DNA of 64,000 nt from Cryptomeria japonica. Its lineage: Eukaryota; Streptophyta; Pinopsida; Cupressales; Cupressaceae. The position numbers were made by a program, and so were the translations under genes. This document shows, in pieces, positions 36,188-48,161 of this stretch. The notes under the pieces are model-generated. The model saw only the letters and a program-made list of their open reading frames with translations. It made no database searches and was not told where the DNA came from. Position 1 is the first letter of the stretch. Every line of letters starts with the position of its first letter. Location of the stretch: positions 421,034,257-421,098,256 of the forward strand of contig NC_081415.1 of the NCBI RefSeq assembly GCF_030272615.1, in the 5' to 3' direction.

Positions 36188-37989
36188 TGAATTTTATTTA
36201 AAATTAAAACATTCCCAGAACATTTACTGGTAAAAAGACCCAGTAACAACATATTCAAATTTTGGCATGAAATATTTTGATAAGGAAATTTGAAAACTAA
36301 TTCAACACAAAAGCCCCCAAATATATAAAGATTTTGGGCAAAATTAGATGAATTTACAAGAGATGAGAAGGATTTTGATAAATTTCTTCACTGGAAGAAT
36401 CCTTGCATTATGAAATGGGAAAATTAACAATTTTTGCCAACACAAACCCCAAATCTTGGGCAAATAGAAACTAGTAAACACAAAAAACTAAATCTGTTTC
36501 TTTCTATACCAAATAGAAGAGATAAACCAAGAACTAGATTTTGCAAGAACATACAACACACAACAAAATAGAAACTTGAATCATTTCCTTTCAACATGTG
36601 TGTATTTGTTTTGAATTCAACAAAATACAAAAACAACTACTCTTCCTTTTTAATTCCAACATTAAACAAGAATCTTCAAATAGATTTTACAATTTTCATA
36701 CACACTGGAAGAAAACTCAAACATTCCAAAATTTAATTGCAAAACAAGAAGAAGATTATCCAACCTTCAAAGCAATCCAGGAAGCAAATTTGTGGAAGAA
36801 TCCCAATCTTGCAACCCAAATCCAACTCCAAGTTCCTCTTCCAAAAATGGTTTTCCAAATTTTACATTAAAAAATCTCCTCTCCTCTTCCCGTCAACTTC
36901 CAAGAATATATGGGAAAAAATATAATTTCAATCTAAACTTTCTAGGTTAAAAGTTTTCTCCACCAATTAGAATAAATTATTTTAAAAGTACAAGCAATTA
37001 GATTTACCTTTTTCATAAAAATTCTTTTCCAACCAAAATAAAATACAAAAGTCAAATGGAAAGGTAAAAGGGAAAAGCTTTTATTTATTTTATTTCATTT
37101 CTATTTTCATGATACTTTCTTTCTACATAAGAATTTAAAATTTAAATGGCAAGGCAATTACTTATTTCTTTTCCCAATATAATAATACAACTTTAACAGA
37201 ATAAAATAAGCCAATTTAACCATTTAATTCTAGCAACTCATTTATTTAATTAAATCAATAAACTCAAGAGCATAATAATTAACTAATTACGCCAACACAA
37301 AAATAGCATCACTCACTCCATTAAATGACTTCAAATAAATGGAAATACGCAAAACGAGGAATGATCAAATGACGACTCACAAGACGAAAACACTAAAGCA
37401 CTCTGACTCGCATACCGGTCAAATGAAAAATACGACTGACTGACAACAGTCACATGAGTGTAACTGTGGGTCAAGTTAGGTCAAGTTAGGGTCCCACAAC
37501 TATCTCCTCCACTCGCATCAAACAAATAAGTTACGCTCAGACCTGTGAAACCAGGTGGAGTCGATACCCCGTACCTACCCGGTACTTGTACCTGCAATGT
37601 CCTGCACCAAAGAACCACATGTGCATACATACAAATATATATAAATAGACACGACATGCACACTGATGAAGGAGAATTGTGACGTTCCTTGTCTTACCGG
37701 AGTGAGTGAAGGAAAATCATCCCCTCATATCCCATGCACTTGAAAACATGCAACATGTAAATAACACATCGCACATATGAAGTAAATGTGTTAGTCCATG
37801 TTAGTAATCCATAAAAATCTCATTAAACATAAGTAATGAAATACTACATGAAAGCATACACCACACATCCAGATAAGGCATGAAATGACATCGCATAAGG
37901 TTTGAATCAATATACAAAAATGCATCCACTAAATAGTTAACTGAAGTCAAACATAAGTTCAAAAAGAGTCTGATTGAAGAGGGGTACTA

Positions 37990-39029
37990 CATATTCAACT
38001 TGCTGGTGTAAATGATAAAGGAAATAAATCAGTAGCTCCTCCTAATCAAAATCTATAAATTTTCATTGATCCTTTACCTTCCCATTCCTATAATGTGTTT
38101 TCAGACTGACCATCTTGCCTTCTCTCCTACTGAGCTTGGCCTTGAGTCTAATAATGTGGTGAACCTTATTGATAACACTCAAGATCCTAAGGACTTATGC
38201 ATTAGATTTGATCCTAGTGAGACTATTGAAGCACCCGATAGACCATTATATATCACTATGAGAATCAAAGACATACCCTCTCAAGGGTTTTTCATTAATC
38301 CCGCAAAAATGGTTAATGTTATAACTGGAGAATTTCTTTATACTTTAAAATTACATCAAGTGACATTTAATAAAATTGATGTTACAGTTAAGAATTTTTG
38401 ATGGCTTCTCTTGTCCTGCTATTGGTTCTATCACACTTCCTATTCAGGTTAGCACTAAGTGCTTAGATATTGTCTTTGCTATCATTCCTACATCTGATCA
38501 ATTTCCTGTGAAGTTGGGGCATCATTGGCTCTCTACCATGAAAGTGATCTCTTCTACTATTCACAAGTGTGTGAAATTTTCTTATGATGATAAAATCATA
38601 ACTGTTAATCATAGTATGTATCAACCTATGGTGAGGTATGGAGATATTTTTCTTGATTACTTTTGGTTTGAACAATTCCAACCACTTTAGCCTAGAAGTG
38701 ATTCTCTCTTTAAATCCTATCAAAAATGAAAAAAATGAGATGATTTTATCCTCAAGTAAACCTAGAAATCCAACACTTAGTCTTCCTCCAAGCAACAAAC
38801 ATGTTCCTTCCCCTAAGAATGCTCTCCCTCTTCCTCCTAGGGATAATATCCCTCTTCCTCTTAAGGATAAACATATTATTCCTCCTAAGGATAGACCTAT
38901 TCCTCCTCCTCATGATGGACCTGGTCTCCTTCCTACACCTTCTATTCCTCCTTTATATGGTGCGGTTCCACGTCCTAAATCTTACAAAGGAAAGTGCCTA
39001 ACATCTCCTATTGTTCAACCTAAAAGACC
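37990..39029 (+). pseudogene. outer gypsy-like element: aspartic-protease-like region and proline-rich linker
   Basis: Frames 38066-38401, 38376-38690 and 38638-39029 overlap by frameshift. The first two read as a retropepsin-like domain of plant gypsy polyproteins: LYITMRIKDIPSQGFFINPA in the place of the usual DTGAS segment, then SITLPIQVSTKCLDIVFAII and LGHHWLSTMKVISSTIHKCV, matching the familiar GRPWLH.MKA..S..H pattern. The catalytic D-T/S-G is absent, so it is inactive. The third is a Pro-rich linker with PPKDRP-like repeats. Copia-2 is inserted after CC of a proline codon at 39028-39029, and the frame resumes at 48167. Confidence 0.65.
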
Positions 39030-40292
39030 TGTTGGATTATTGGTGAGATTGTTATATTTGATTGATCATTGCTACTTCTAGGATATGTTGTTGTCATTGA
39101 TGTCAACATATTCCTGTGAGTTATTTCGAAGAGTTCGGGAAGAGTTTCTGATCTGGTTTTGTAGTTTGGTTTTGCTGGTCATTGTTTTGTAGAATCCGGT
39201 ATTTACTCCGGTATATTTCGGTGTGATTAGATCTTGTGCTAATAATTTGGATTATTGTATGGGATGATCTTGTGTATCTTCATTTCAGATGGTTCGTGAT
39301 ATGGTGCTCTACACGTTATCTTTCCTTGTGACAGTTGCTGATTGGTTGTGTTCTTGAGCTTTGAGATGTTGACCGATGAAGATTTGAAAATAGGTGTTGT
39401 TGCAACTGTTCCATATGATTCTAACGTGCTTGCTTGTGTTTCCTAGTCATGTCCTATTTTTTTTGGCGATCCGCATAGATCGTTGTGTGAGTGTTTGGTG
39501 ATTTCTATGAACCGGTGATGATTTGGGTGTTATGCAGTGTTTCTGGTGGTGTAGCATGTTGTGGTTGATCTTGGCGGGATTTCCGGTGGATGTAATCATT
39601 TGGGAATTTGAATTAGGTCCATGCTATGTAATTTATATCATAATATTGGTTCGGTGGTTGATCTTTGTATCGTGCAATGTAATTTTTGTAATTGTGAGTT
39701 GAGGGTTGAGGGTTTAGCTGACCTTGTTATTGAGGTTGATGATTTGTATATATGGGTGAGATGCTTATGTAATTTAGGTGTCGGTATTGTGCTTGCATTA
39801 TTAGAGAGAGATGAATGTGTGAACAATGATAAATCATTCAACGAAGTGTTGAGGTGTGTTTGGTGTTGCAGAGTAGACAACTGTGCTTAACTGAAACTGT
39901 CATCAGGCATTTGTAGATGCTATTATTGCAGTTCATTCCTTCTGGATTGTAGTCCAAATCATATTGTAGGTTAGTGAGACTTCCCTGAGGTTTGTAGCCA
40001 TCTGGGTAATATCTTTTGAGTAGTGAGCTTTAGGCAGTGTGCCTGAATGCATGTGTATTCCCCATTGTAATATTTTCACATACTATTGCAGAGTATCATC
40101 TTACTGTGGGTAGATTCCCACTGCGGTTTTTCCCTTAATTGGGTTTTCCACATCAAAATATTGGTGTTGTGTGTTATTTTGTTCTATATGTTGCCGTGGT
40201 CTATCTGTTTATGTTTTGAAGTTTAATTTTCCAAGAATCCAGTGAAGATTGATTCCCCCCCTCTTAGTCTTCCTTCTTGATTGCTGCTAACA
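39030..40292 (+). repeat. 5' LTR of Copia-2
   Basis: Matches 46896-48161 throughout. It carries the copia LTR module also seen in Copia-1 (GAGTAGTGAGCTTTAGGCAG...GTGCCTGAATGCATGTG, then CCCCATTGTAATATT and CCCACTGCGGTTTTTCCC) and a C-run before the 3' end. Confidence 0.92.
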
Positions 40293-40294
40293 AT

Positions 40295-40306
40295 TGGTAT
40301 CAGAGC
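40295..40306 (+). promoter_or_regulatory. primer-binding site of Copia-2
   Basis: TGGTATCAGAGC, a perfect copia-type site for initiator methionine tRNA, three bases after the LTR. Confidence 0.92.
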
Positions 40307-40348
40307 TAGATCCTCCAATAGAAGCTTAATCACTTGAGGAGATTTGGG

Positions 40349-40959
40349 ATGACAACTTAAGGTATTCTTTTCAAGAAGGACAGTCTGAGGTTTGATGGAA
40401 GCAACTACACTATGTGGAAGAGACAAATGGAGGTGCATTTGAAATGTCTTGGAGAAGATTATTGGAAGATTACTAAGAATGCTTATGTTGTTCCTCAGAA
40501 TGGACCATCCACTCTTGATGAGGTTAAGGAAGTTGAATATAAAATCAAAGCGAAGGAAGCATTGCTCAGTGCCCTAGCTGATTCGAAAATAACAAATGTT
40601 ATGGAACTTCAGACTGCACATGAGATGTAGGTGAAGCTTGAAATCCTGTATGAAGGTGTTAGTCAAGTGAAAGTTGCTAAGTTTAAGTGTTTAAAAGGAA
40701 ATTATGAGACCTTGAAGATGAGAGATGATGATAACATAAATTCATACATGGCTAAGGTGAATGAACTTGTCCTTGGTATCATATCTTCCAGTGGAAAGAT
40801 TAAAGAAGATGAGATTGTTGCTAAGGTGCTAAGATATTTGCTTCCAACTTATAAATATAAGGTTGCCGCTATTGATGAGATCAAAATTGTAACTATAGTG
40901 ACAAGAGATGTGTTGGTTGGAAAACTTGTTGCATTTGAGCTGAAAGAATTTGGAGAATA
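40349..40959 (+). pseudogene. Copia-2 Gag, N-terminal part (UBN2 type)
   Basis: Frame from ATG 40349 with stops at 40358 (TAA) and 40628 (TAG). It carries LRFDGSNYTMWKRQMEVHLK, the classic start of the copia Gag domain, and then YETLKMRDDDNINSYMAKVNEL and LLPTYKYKVAAIDE. These correspond to the UBN2/capsid region that precedes the zinc knuckle. The frame is cut by a solo LTR at 40960; the rest resumes after 42220. Confidence 0.88.
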
Positions 40960-42220
40960 TGTTGGCATTATGGATGATTTGATTATGTGTTGCATTGATG
41001 TTTTGTCATTGATGTCAATACTAGATGTTATGGTTGGTTACCAAGAGACAGGTTTTGTTTATCGACAAACATGTTTTGGTTACCGATAGAAGATCTAGTG
41101 TTACCGACAGAAGAGGCTATCTATTGGACACTTCCAACATGTTTGGATAAATGAAGTATGTTTGATTTTATGTGTTACATGCTTCTGGAGCATGTTTTGG
41201 TTAGTTGGTATTGATTGGGTGATCAGATGCTATCATACACTCTTGTAAACCCATACCGAGATTGGTTTAAGGTTTAACTGATAGAGCTTTTACTGAGAAA
41301 TCTTGACAAGATGCATAAGTGGTGTTGGTGCAGATTCTAGATGGAATTTAGGATGTTGAAGATGTTCTTTGTTCATGCCTCAATTGATTGAAGACATTGC
41401 TTTGGTGTGGTGGGCCCAGATTAGGTCCGATGCCTATCTAGGTTATGGAATAGTATCATGTTAATGGGTTCTCTACACGTTACCGTGATGATTTATGATT
41501 TGGTTATTGTTGTTTTGGTCTTAAGCCAACATGGCATATCATTGTAATATGGATATATGTAATGATCTTATTGTAATATCTTTTAGGTGGCCGACCTAAT
41601 TGGTTTAGGCCTTAGGGGTGGTATAAATTGTGTAAGATCTCATTGTAGATCATGCATCATGGTCGTGGAATGTAATATCATATGTGAAGGAGATTTGGTC
41701 GATCATAGGTGATCAAATTAGGATTAAGGAAGAGGTCAAAGGCCCTCGGTATTGAGCTTAACCAAGACTATAATCAGGCATGGTAGATGCTATCTCTGGC
41801 AGTTCATTATTCTGGATTGTTGTTCATTTATCTTGAGGTGGTTATAACCTCTTTGTAGTCAGTGAGACTCTTTTGTAATGAGCAGTATGCTCTAGGTAGT
41901 GTGCCTTCCTGCATGTTTAGGCCCCTCTTTGTATCACATACTTTCTGTAGAAGTATCATCTGACTTTGGGTAGGCTTCCCACCGTGGTTTTTGCCTTTTT
42001 CGGATTTTTCACGTACAAATCATGGTGTTATGTGATATGGTTGCATTATGTTGATTATTTGTTTTATTGTTAAGTTTTATTGCTTACCGGTATCTCTTTC
42101 TACTATTCAGGTACTTAATGTTTATGTGATCCGGTTAAAGGTTATTAAGTGGATTAATTGATATAATCTCTCAACAACTGATTAACCCCCCCTCTCAGTT
42201 GTTCACCGGTTATCCTAATA
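40960..42220 (+). mobile_element. solo copia-type LTR nested in Copia-2 gag
   Basis: 1261 bp, TGTTGGCATTATGG...TTATCCTAATA (terminal CA decayed to TA). The flanks GAATA (40955-40959) and GAATC (42221-42225) are a TSD with one change. Inside it has the shared copia LTR features: TGTCATTGATGTC near the start, CAGTGAGACTC and CTCTAGGTAGTGTGCC, CCCACCGTGGTTTTT, and CCCCCCCTCTCAGTTG before the end. There is no internal domain. Confidence 0.85.
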
Positions 42221-43990
42221 GAATCGCATGGAAAGTCTGAGACAACATTCAAGGCATCAGATCTGTGTCTAGTAAGAAGAAATATGATCTTGATGAGTGC
42301 AGGATATCTAGATATGAAAGAGAAAGAAGAGAGATAACATAGAAAGAAAGAGAGCTTGATGATCTTGAAGCACTGATTGCAGAGAGATTGCCTAAAGGTG
42401 CCGGTAAGTATGATGGAAAGTTTCCCTTGAAATGTTTTTCTTGTAATAAGATAGGACATTTTTCTTCTAGATGCTCAGAGAGAATGGTTAAGTATGACAT
42501 ACATGATAAGTTTGATAAATTTGATAGGAATGATAGATATGAGAAGCATGAAAAGTATGATAAGCCTTATAAGTATAATTGGAAGTTTAGGGACAAGAAG
42601 AACTGTTATTATGTTGCAGATGAAGGTGTTACAGATGATGAATCAAAAGGAGATGAAGTTGTGTTTATTTCCATTAAAGAAGATAGACGTATGCCTATTG
42701 ATTCCAGTACTTGTTCTATTGAGGAGAAAGATTTGGCTACAAAGGTAGAAGAAAAAGGTGAATGGGTGATTGACAACGATTTTTCACATCATATGACCGG
42801 TGATAAAAGAAAATTTGTAAGCATGGAAAGGTATGCTGGTGGAATAGTTAGATTTGGAGATGACAAAGCCTATGTAATCCATGGGAGAGGTTCTATTTCT
42901 TTTGACGGTAAGCATAACACTGGTGATGTTTTGTATGTTGAAGGTTTGAAACATAATATTTTGAGTGTTGGATAGATGGTTGATAAGGGTTATGATCTAC
43001 AATTCAAAGATGGTAAATGCAAGATCCTGAATGCCTCCAGTATAGAGATTGCATCTGGAACTAAGATTGAAGTTAACAATTTTCATTTGAATGCTAGTGA
43101 GAAAAGTTGTTTGATTGCTAAGTTAGATGAGAGTTGGTTGTGGCATAGAAGAATGTGTCATTTAAAATTTGATTCATTGATAAAGATCAGTTCTACACAA
43201 GCTGTTAGGGATCTACCTAAGACTATTAAACCTGTTAATCTGATATGTAAGGAATGTCAGTTGGGTAAGAAAACAAGGATTTCTTTCAAGAGTAAACAAT
43301 ATACATCAGATGGATTATTAGATCTTGTGTATACTAACCTGTGTGGACCTACAAATGTTAGAAGTGTGCAGGGTGATAGATACTTTATGCTACTAATTGA
43401 TGATTATTCTAGAATGATGTGGGTTGTCTTTTTGAAGGAGAAATCAAAAGCATTTGATAAATTCAAGATATTCAACGCTAAAGTTGAAACTAAGTCTGGA
43501 TTGAAGCTGAAGTATCTTAGATCTAATAGAGGTGGAGAATTTTTTTTCGATGAGTTCAATTATTTCTATGAGATGCATGGAATCAGAAGATAACTATCTG
43601 CTCGTAGGATCCCATAGCAAAATGGGATTGTTGCAAGGAAGAACCAAACTATTTTAGATGCTACAAGAACCATGTTGATTAAAGGAAATGTTTTGAAGGT
43701 CTACTGGAGAGAAGATATTAGCACTGCAGTCTATGCATTCAATAGATATCATATCAAAGGTGATACTAGTAAGAACCCCTTATGAGATTTGGTTTGGTTA
43801 TGTTCCTACTTTGAAATATTTAAAATTTATTGGTAGCAAATGCTATATCAAGAGAGATGAGGTTATTGGAAAGTTTGATGCTAGAAGTGATGAAGGTATC
43901 TTTTTGGGATAATCTACAAATAGAAAAACCTACTGGTGCTATAATAAGAGACTGAGAAAGATAATTGAGAGTACAAATGTGAAAGTGGAT
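42221..43990 (+). pseudogene. Copia-2 Gag C-terminus, protease remnant and integrase
   Basis: After the solo LTR, Gag resumes (KKKYDLDECRISRYERERRE) with a CCHC knuckle CFSCNKIGHFSSRC at about 42436. A protease remnant follows with DNDFSHHMTG in place of the canonical DSGCSHHMTG (about 42772), so the catalytic Asp-Ser-Gly is lost. GAG-pre-integrase and integrase follow: WLWHRRMCHL ... CKECQLGK (HHCC finger) and YTNLCGPTN, DDYSRMMWV, LRSNRGGEF, GIVARKN. The first Asp is Asn (TNLCGP for TDLCGP), the second Asp is Asn (SNRGGEF for SDNGGEF), and the Glu is Ala (VARKN for VERKN). Stops at 42973 and 43591, and frameshifts after 43770, confirm inactivity. Confidence 0.85.
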
Positions 43991-44091
43991 GAGAACCTTA
44001 GGAAGGAGATCAGAGCTTATGATGAAGGTCAACATGTTGTTTTAGCTCCTATTCAACCTGAAGAGCCTAAGCACAATGATTGGGTAGAGAC

Positions 44092-44860
44092 TGTAGACAC
44101 CTAAAATTGTCATGTCTAATTAAATAAATATTTTATTTATTTAATTATCTAAGCTTAATTCTTCTATTAATTAAATAAATCTTTATTTATTTAATTAATT
44201 CATTTATCCTCTTCTAGCCTTATTTCTCATTTAAATAAATACATTTATTTATTTAAATTATCATTTTCCTAAATTAAATAAATATTTTATTTATTTAATT
44301 GATCCCACTTCTTCTATTAATTAAATAAATCTTTATTTATTTAATTAATTCATTAGCCTTTTCTACCTATGACACATGTCATTCATCTCTTAATTCATAC
44401 ACTACCTACCCCTCTCATTATTTTATTATTTCTTCTACCTACCCTCTAATCCTAGCCGACCTCCTTTTTACACCTCTCAATCTTATCCCTCCATTTCATA
44501 TTGTGTCTTCTATTTAAGAAGATGCTTCCTTCATTATCAAACCCTAATGAATCATCTTAAGGACTTGACTACACTACAATCCTACTTGCAACCACATTCC
44601 GTTCTTTGTTGAGCTCTTGTGCACATAAAATCTGAGAGCAAATATATCAAGCAAGATCAATGGAGATAGGAAGGATGGAGATCAAAACCCTATTGGACAT
44701 GTGATGGTATAATCTTTGTGATTTCATGTGATTTGCATTGTCTTAGGTAATCTTCATATGTTATGGTGGATCTTTGTTGATTGTTAGGCTAGGGTTTTGT
44801 GGTTGAATTCATTTAGCCTTTCAATATTGTTATTATTGTTATCCATTTTCACCATATACA
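44092..44860 (+). mobile_element. solo LTR (TGTAGACACC family) nested in Copia-2 pol
   Basis: 769 bp, TGTAGACACCTAAAATTG...CACCATATACA, with a perfect TSD GAGAC (44087-44091 and 44861-44865). Its U3 has the AATTAAATAAATATTTTATTT motif repeated several times. Removing it and one TSD restores continuity of the Copia-2 polyprotein between integrase and reverse transcriptase. Confidence 0.93.
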
Positions 44861-44865
44861 GAGAC

Positions 44866-46571
44866 TATTAATCCAGATGTTGCTGTTGCTAGTGATGATG
44901 TGCAGGAACCCAAAGATCAAAATAATCAAAAGACTCCAAGGTATGTAAGATTGAATCATTCTGAGAATTAGATTATTGGTGATAAGAATAAAGGTGTGAT
45001 GACTAGAAGAAGGTTAGTTGCAGAAGAAATATGTTTGATTTCTAAAGTTGAACCTAAAGATGTTGTTGAAACTTATAAAGATGATAACTAGATTACAACC
45101 ATGGAAGAAGAGTTGGATCAGATTGAAAAGAACAACACTTGGGAACTTGTGCGTAGACCTAAGGATAAAAATGTTATTGGTACTAAATGGGTTTTTAGGA
45201 ACAAATTGAATGAAGTCGGTGAAGTTGATAGAAATAAAGCCAGACTGGTCTGCAAAGGTTATTCACAATAAGAAGGGATTGATTATGAAGAAAAATTTTC
45301 TCTGGTTGCCAGGATTGAAGTTGTTAGATTGTTTCTCGCTTATGCTTCTTATAAAGATTCCAAGGTATATCAGATGGATGCCAAATCAACATTTTTGAAC
45401 GGTGATCTAGAAGAAGTTTACATTGAACAACTTGATGGATTTTCATTGTCAGATGATGGAGACATGGTATGTAAGTTGAAGAAAGAACTTTATGGATTAA
45501 AACAAGCTCCTAGAGCCTGGTATGCTAGATTAGACAAATACTTATTAAAATTGAGATTCATGAAAGGTGCTGCTGATAGCAATCTGTACTTTAAGATTGG
45601 AAATGATAACATTTTGATTGTTTGATGACGTTATCTTTGGTGGTGATGATGATATGAGTATGAAGTTTGTCGGTGATATGCAAAAAGAATTTGAGATGTC
45701 TATGATTGGTGAGATGAAATTTTTCTTAGGTTTGCAGATTGCACAGACAGAAAAAGACATCTTTATATCTCAAACAAAGTATGTGAAGGAATTGCTGAAG
45801 AAGTTTGGACTAGATGATTCCAAACCGGTTGGAACTCCTATGGTGACTGGTTGTAAATTTTCTAAAAATGATGAATCTCCTAAAGATAATTAGAGTTTGT
45901 ACAGATCTATGGTTGGTTGACTGATATATCTTACTCAGGCTAGGTTTGACATTATGCATGTTGTGTGTATGGCTGCTAGATATCAAGCCGATTCAAAGGA
46001 GAGTCATGTCATAACTATTAAAAGAATATTCAAATATCTAAAGGGAACTGAGGATTATGGTTTATGGTATCCAAAGAATGATGATTTTATGTTGTGGGCC
46101 TACACTGATGTAGATTGGGCTGGTGATATTGATGACCGGAAGAGTACTACCAGTGGAGCATTTTTTTTAGGTAAGAAGTTGGTTTCATGGGCTAGCAAGA
46201 AATAAGATTCAGTATCTTTATCTACTGCTGAAGCTAAGTACATTGTTGCTACTAGTAATTACACTCAGATAGTTTGGATGAAGCATATGTTGAAAGATAT
46301 CAGAGTTATTTATGATGAGCCTACTATTATATATTGTGATAATTCCAGTGCTATAAACATGTCTAAGAATCTGGTGCAACATTCAAAGACTAAGCATACA
46401 TCAATTAAATATAACTACTTGAGAGAGCAAGTCGGTGAACAAAAGGTGAAGTTGGAATATGTATCTACTAAGGAACAAATTGCTGATGTTTTCACTAAGC
46501 CTTTGCCTGCAGATACATTTGTCTATTTGAGAGACAAGTTAGGGGTATCCACCCCTCCTGATGAGAATTAG
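44866..46571 (+). pseudogene. Copia-2 reverse transcriptase and RNase H
   Basis: Copia-type reverse transcriptase and RNase H in several frames: TPRYVRLNHSE linker, TKWVFRNKLNEVGEVDRNKARLV-type start (44930-45270), YQMDAKSTFLNGDLEEVYIE, LYGLKQAPRAWYARLDKYL, then a frameshift at about 45620 that removes the Tyr-Val of the YVDD active site (only FDDVIFGG remains in the next frame). Then come FFLGLQIAQ and GTPM, and RNase H with DVDWAGDIDDRKSTTSG, STAEAKYI, CDNSSAINM and HSKTKHTSIKY. Stops at 44970, 45090, 45270, 45894, 45918 and 46203 show decay. The ORF ends with TAG at 46569-46571. Confidence 0.9.
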
Positions 46572-46760
46572 ATTCATTGAGTTGCATCGATCCAGTGGAA
46601 TTAAGAGCCTTATTCTTTTATTTGGATTGATGAGTTGGCGCTGCTCCTCTATTGTAGTAGTCTGTTGATTTGGTTGTGTATCCTAGGGGAAGAGAGATAA
46701 ATGATTTTGTTTTGGGAGATAGTTTGATTTTGTATGTTGGAGATCTTTGGCATTTTTGTC

Positions 46761-46893
46761 AAAGGGGGAGAGAGATCATGTGAAAAACTACTTTATCTAT
46801 CTTGATCTTAGGGGGAGTTTGCTGATGATATCTTCTTTCTTTGCATTGATTGATTTTCACATTCATATGTTGCCATCAATGCCAAAGGGGGAG
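46761..46893 (+). promoter_or_regulatory. multiple polypurine tracts before the Copia-2 3' LTR
   Basis: AAAGGGGGAG at 46761-46770, TTAGGGGGAG at 46808-46817 and AAAGGGGGAG at 46884-46893, the last two bases short of the LTR. This is the same arrangement as in Copia-1 (33191-33390). Confidence 0.75.
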
Positions 46894-46895
46894 AT

Positions 46896-48161
46896 TGTTG
46901 GATTATTGGGGAGATTGTTAGATTTGGTTAATCATTGATGCTTCTAGGGTATGTTCTTTTCATTGATGTTAACATATTCCTATGAGTTATTCCAGAGAGT
47001 TTGGGAAGAGTTTTTGATCTGGTTTTGTAGTTTGGTTTTGCTGATCACTGTTTTGCAAAATCCGGTATTTCCTCTGGTATATTTCGGTGTGATCAGATCT
47101 TGTGCTGAGACTTTGGATTATTTTTTGGGATGATCTTGTGTATCTTCATTTTAGATAGTTTGTGATTTGGTGCTCCGCAAGTTATCTTTTCTCATGATAG
47201 TTGCTGATTGGTTGTGTTCTTGAGCTTTGAGACATTGACCGATGAAGATTTGAAAAGAGGTGTTGGTGCAACCTTTCTGAATGATTCTAACGTGCTTGCT
47301 GGTGTCTCCTAGTCATTTCCTATTTGTTTTGGCAATCTGCATTGATCATTGTGCGAGTGTTTGGTGATCTCTATGAATCGATGATGATTTGCGTGCTATG
47401 CAGTATTTCTGGTGGTGTAGCATGTTGCGGTTGATCTTGGCGGGATTTTCGGTGGATCTAATCATTTGGTAATTTGAACTAGGTCCATGATATGTAATGT
47501 AAATCATAATATTGGTCCGATGGTTGATCTTTGTATCATGCAATGCAATTTTTATAATTGTGAGTTGAAGGTTGAGGGTTTAGCCAACCTTGTTATCGAG
47601 GTTGATGATTTGTATATATAGGTGAGATGCTTATGTAATTTAGGTGTCGGTATTATATTTGAATTATCAGAGAGAGATGAATGTGTGAAAAAGGATATAT
47701 CATTCAACGAAGTGTTGAGGTGTGTTTGGTATTGCAAAGCAGATAATTGTGCTTAATCAAAACTTTCATCGGGCATTTGTAGATGCTATTATTGCAGTTC
47801 ATTCATTCCAAATTTTAGTCCAAATCATATTGTAAGTAAATGAGACTTTCCTAAGGGTTGTAGCCTTCTAGGCAAATACCTTTTGAGTAGTGAGCTCTAG
47901 GCAACGTGCTTTAATGCATGTGCATTCCCCATTGTAATATTTTCACATACTACTGTAGAGTATCATCTTACTGTGGGTACATTCCCACCGTGGTTTTTCC
48001 CTTAACTGGGTTTTCCACGTCAAAATCTTGGTGTTGTGTGTTATGTTGTTCTATATGTTGTTGTTGTCTATCAGTTTATGTTTTGAAGTTTAACTTGCCA
48101 AGAATCTGGTGAAGACTGATCCCCCCCCCCTCTTAGTCTTCCTTCTTGATTGCTGATAACA
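46896..48161 (+). repeat. 3' LTR of Copia-2
   Basis: TGTTGGATTATTGGGGAG...GCTGATAACA. It keeps the copia LTR module (TGAGCTCTAGGCAAC, CCCCATTGTAATATT, CCCACCGTGGTTTTTCCC) and a C-run at 48120-48130. Confidence 0.92.

Larger units (their letters stand above)
34997..37984. mobile_element. insertion in the outer element, with an inverted copia-type LTR at its left end
   Basis: TACTA precedes 34997 and recurs at 37985-37989, where outer-element sequence resumes, so 2988 bp appear inserted. The left end, TGTTGGAATCAAGGAACATT then a G-run and GTGAATCTG, is the reverse complement of a copia LTR 3' end (CAGATTCACCCCC...CCAACA), with the inverted module ACTCCGC..CCCACAATATTG near 35190-35280. The right end is not a clean LTR terminus. 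A sequence resembling a gypsy leader lies inverted near 37480-37690. The tract is therefore composite or truncated, and its coding content is nil. Confidence 0.5.
39030..48161 (+). mobile_element. Copia-2: decayed copia-type LTR retrotransposon
   Basis: A 9132-bp element with LTRs 39030-40292 (1263 bp) and 46896-48161 (1266 bp), both TGTTGGATTATTGG...GATTGCTG(C/A)TAACA. The flanks AGACC (39025-39029) and AAACC (48162-48166) are a 5-bp TSD with one change. The interior has, in order, Gag (UBN2 type), zinc knuckle, protease remnant, integrase, reverse transcriptase and RNase H: the copia order. Two solo LTRs are nested in it (40960-42220, 44092-44860). Several polypurine tracts precede the 3' LTR. 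LTR divergence looks like around ten percent by eye, so it is old. Confidence 0.92.
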
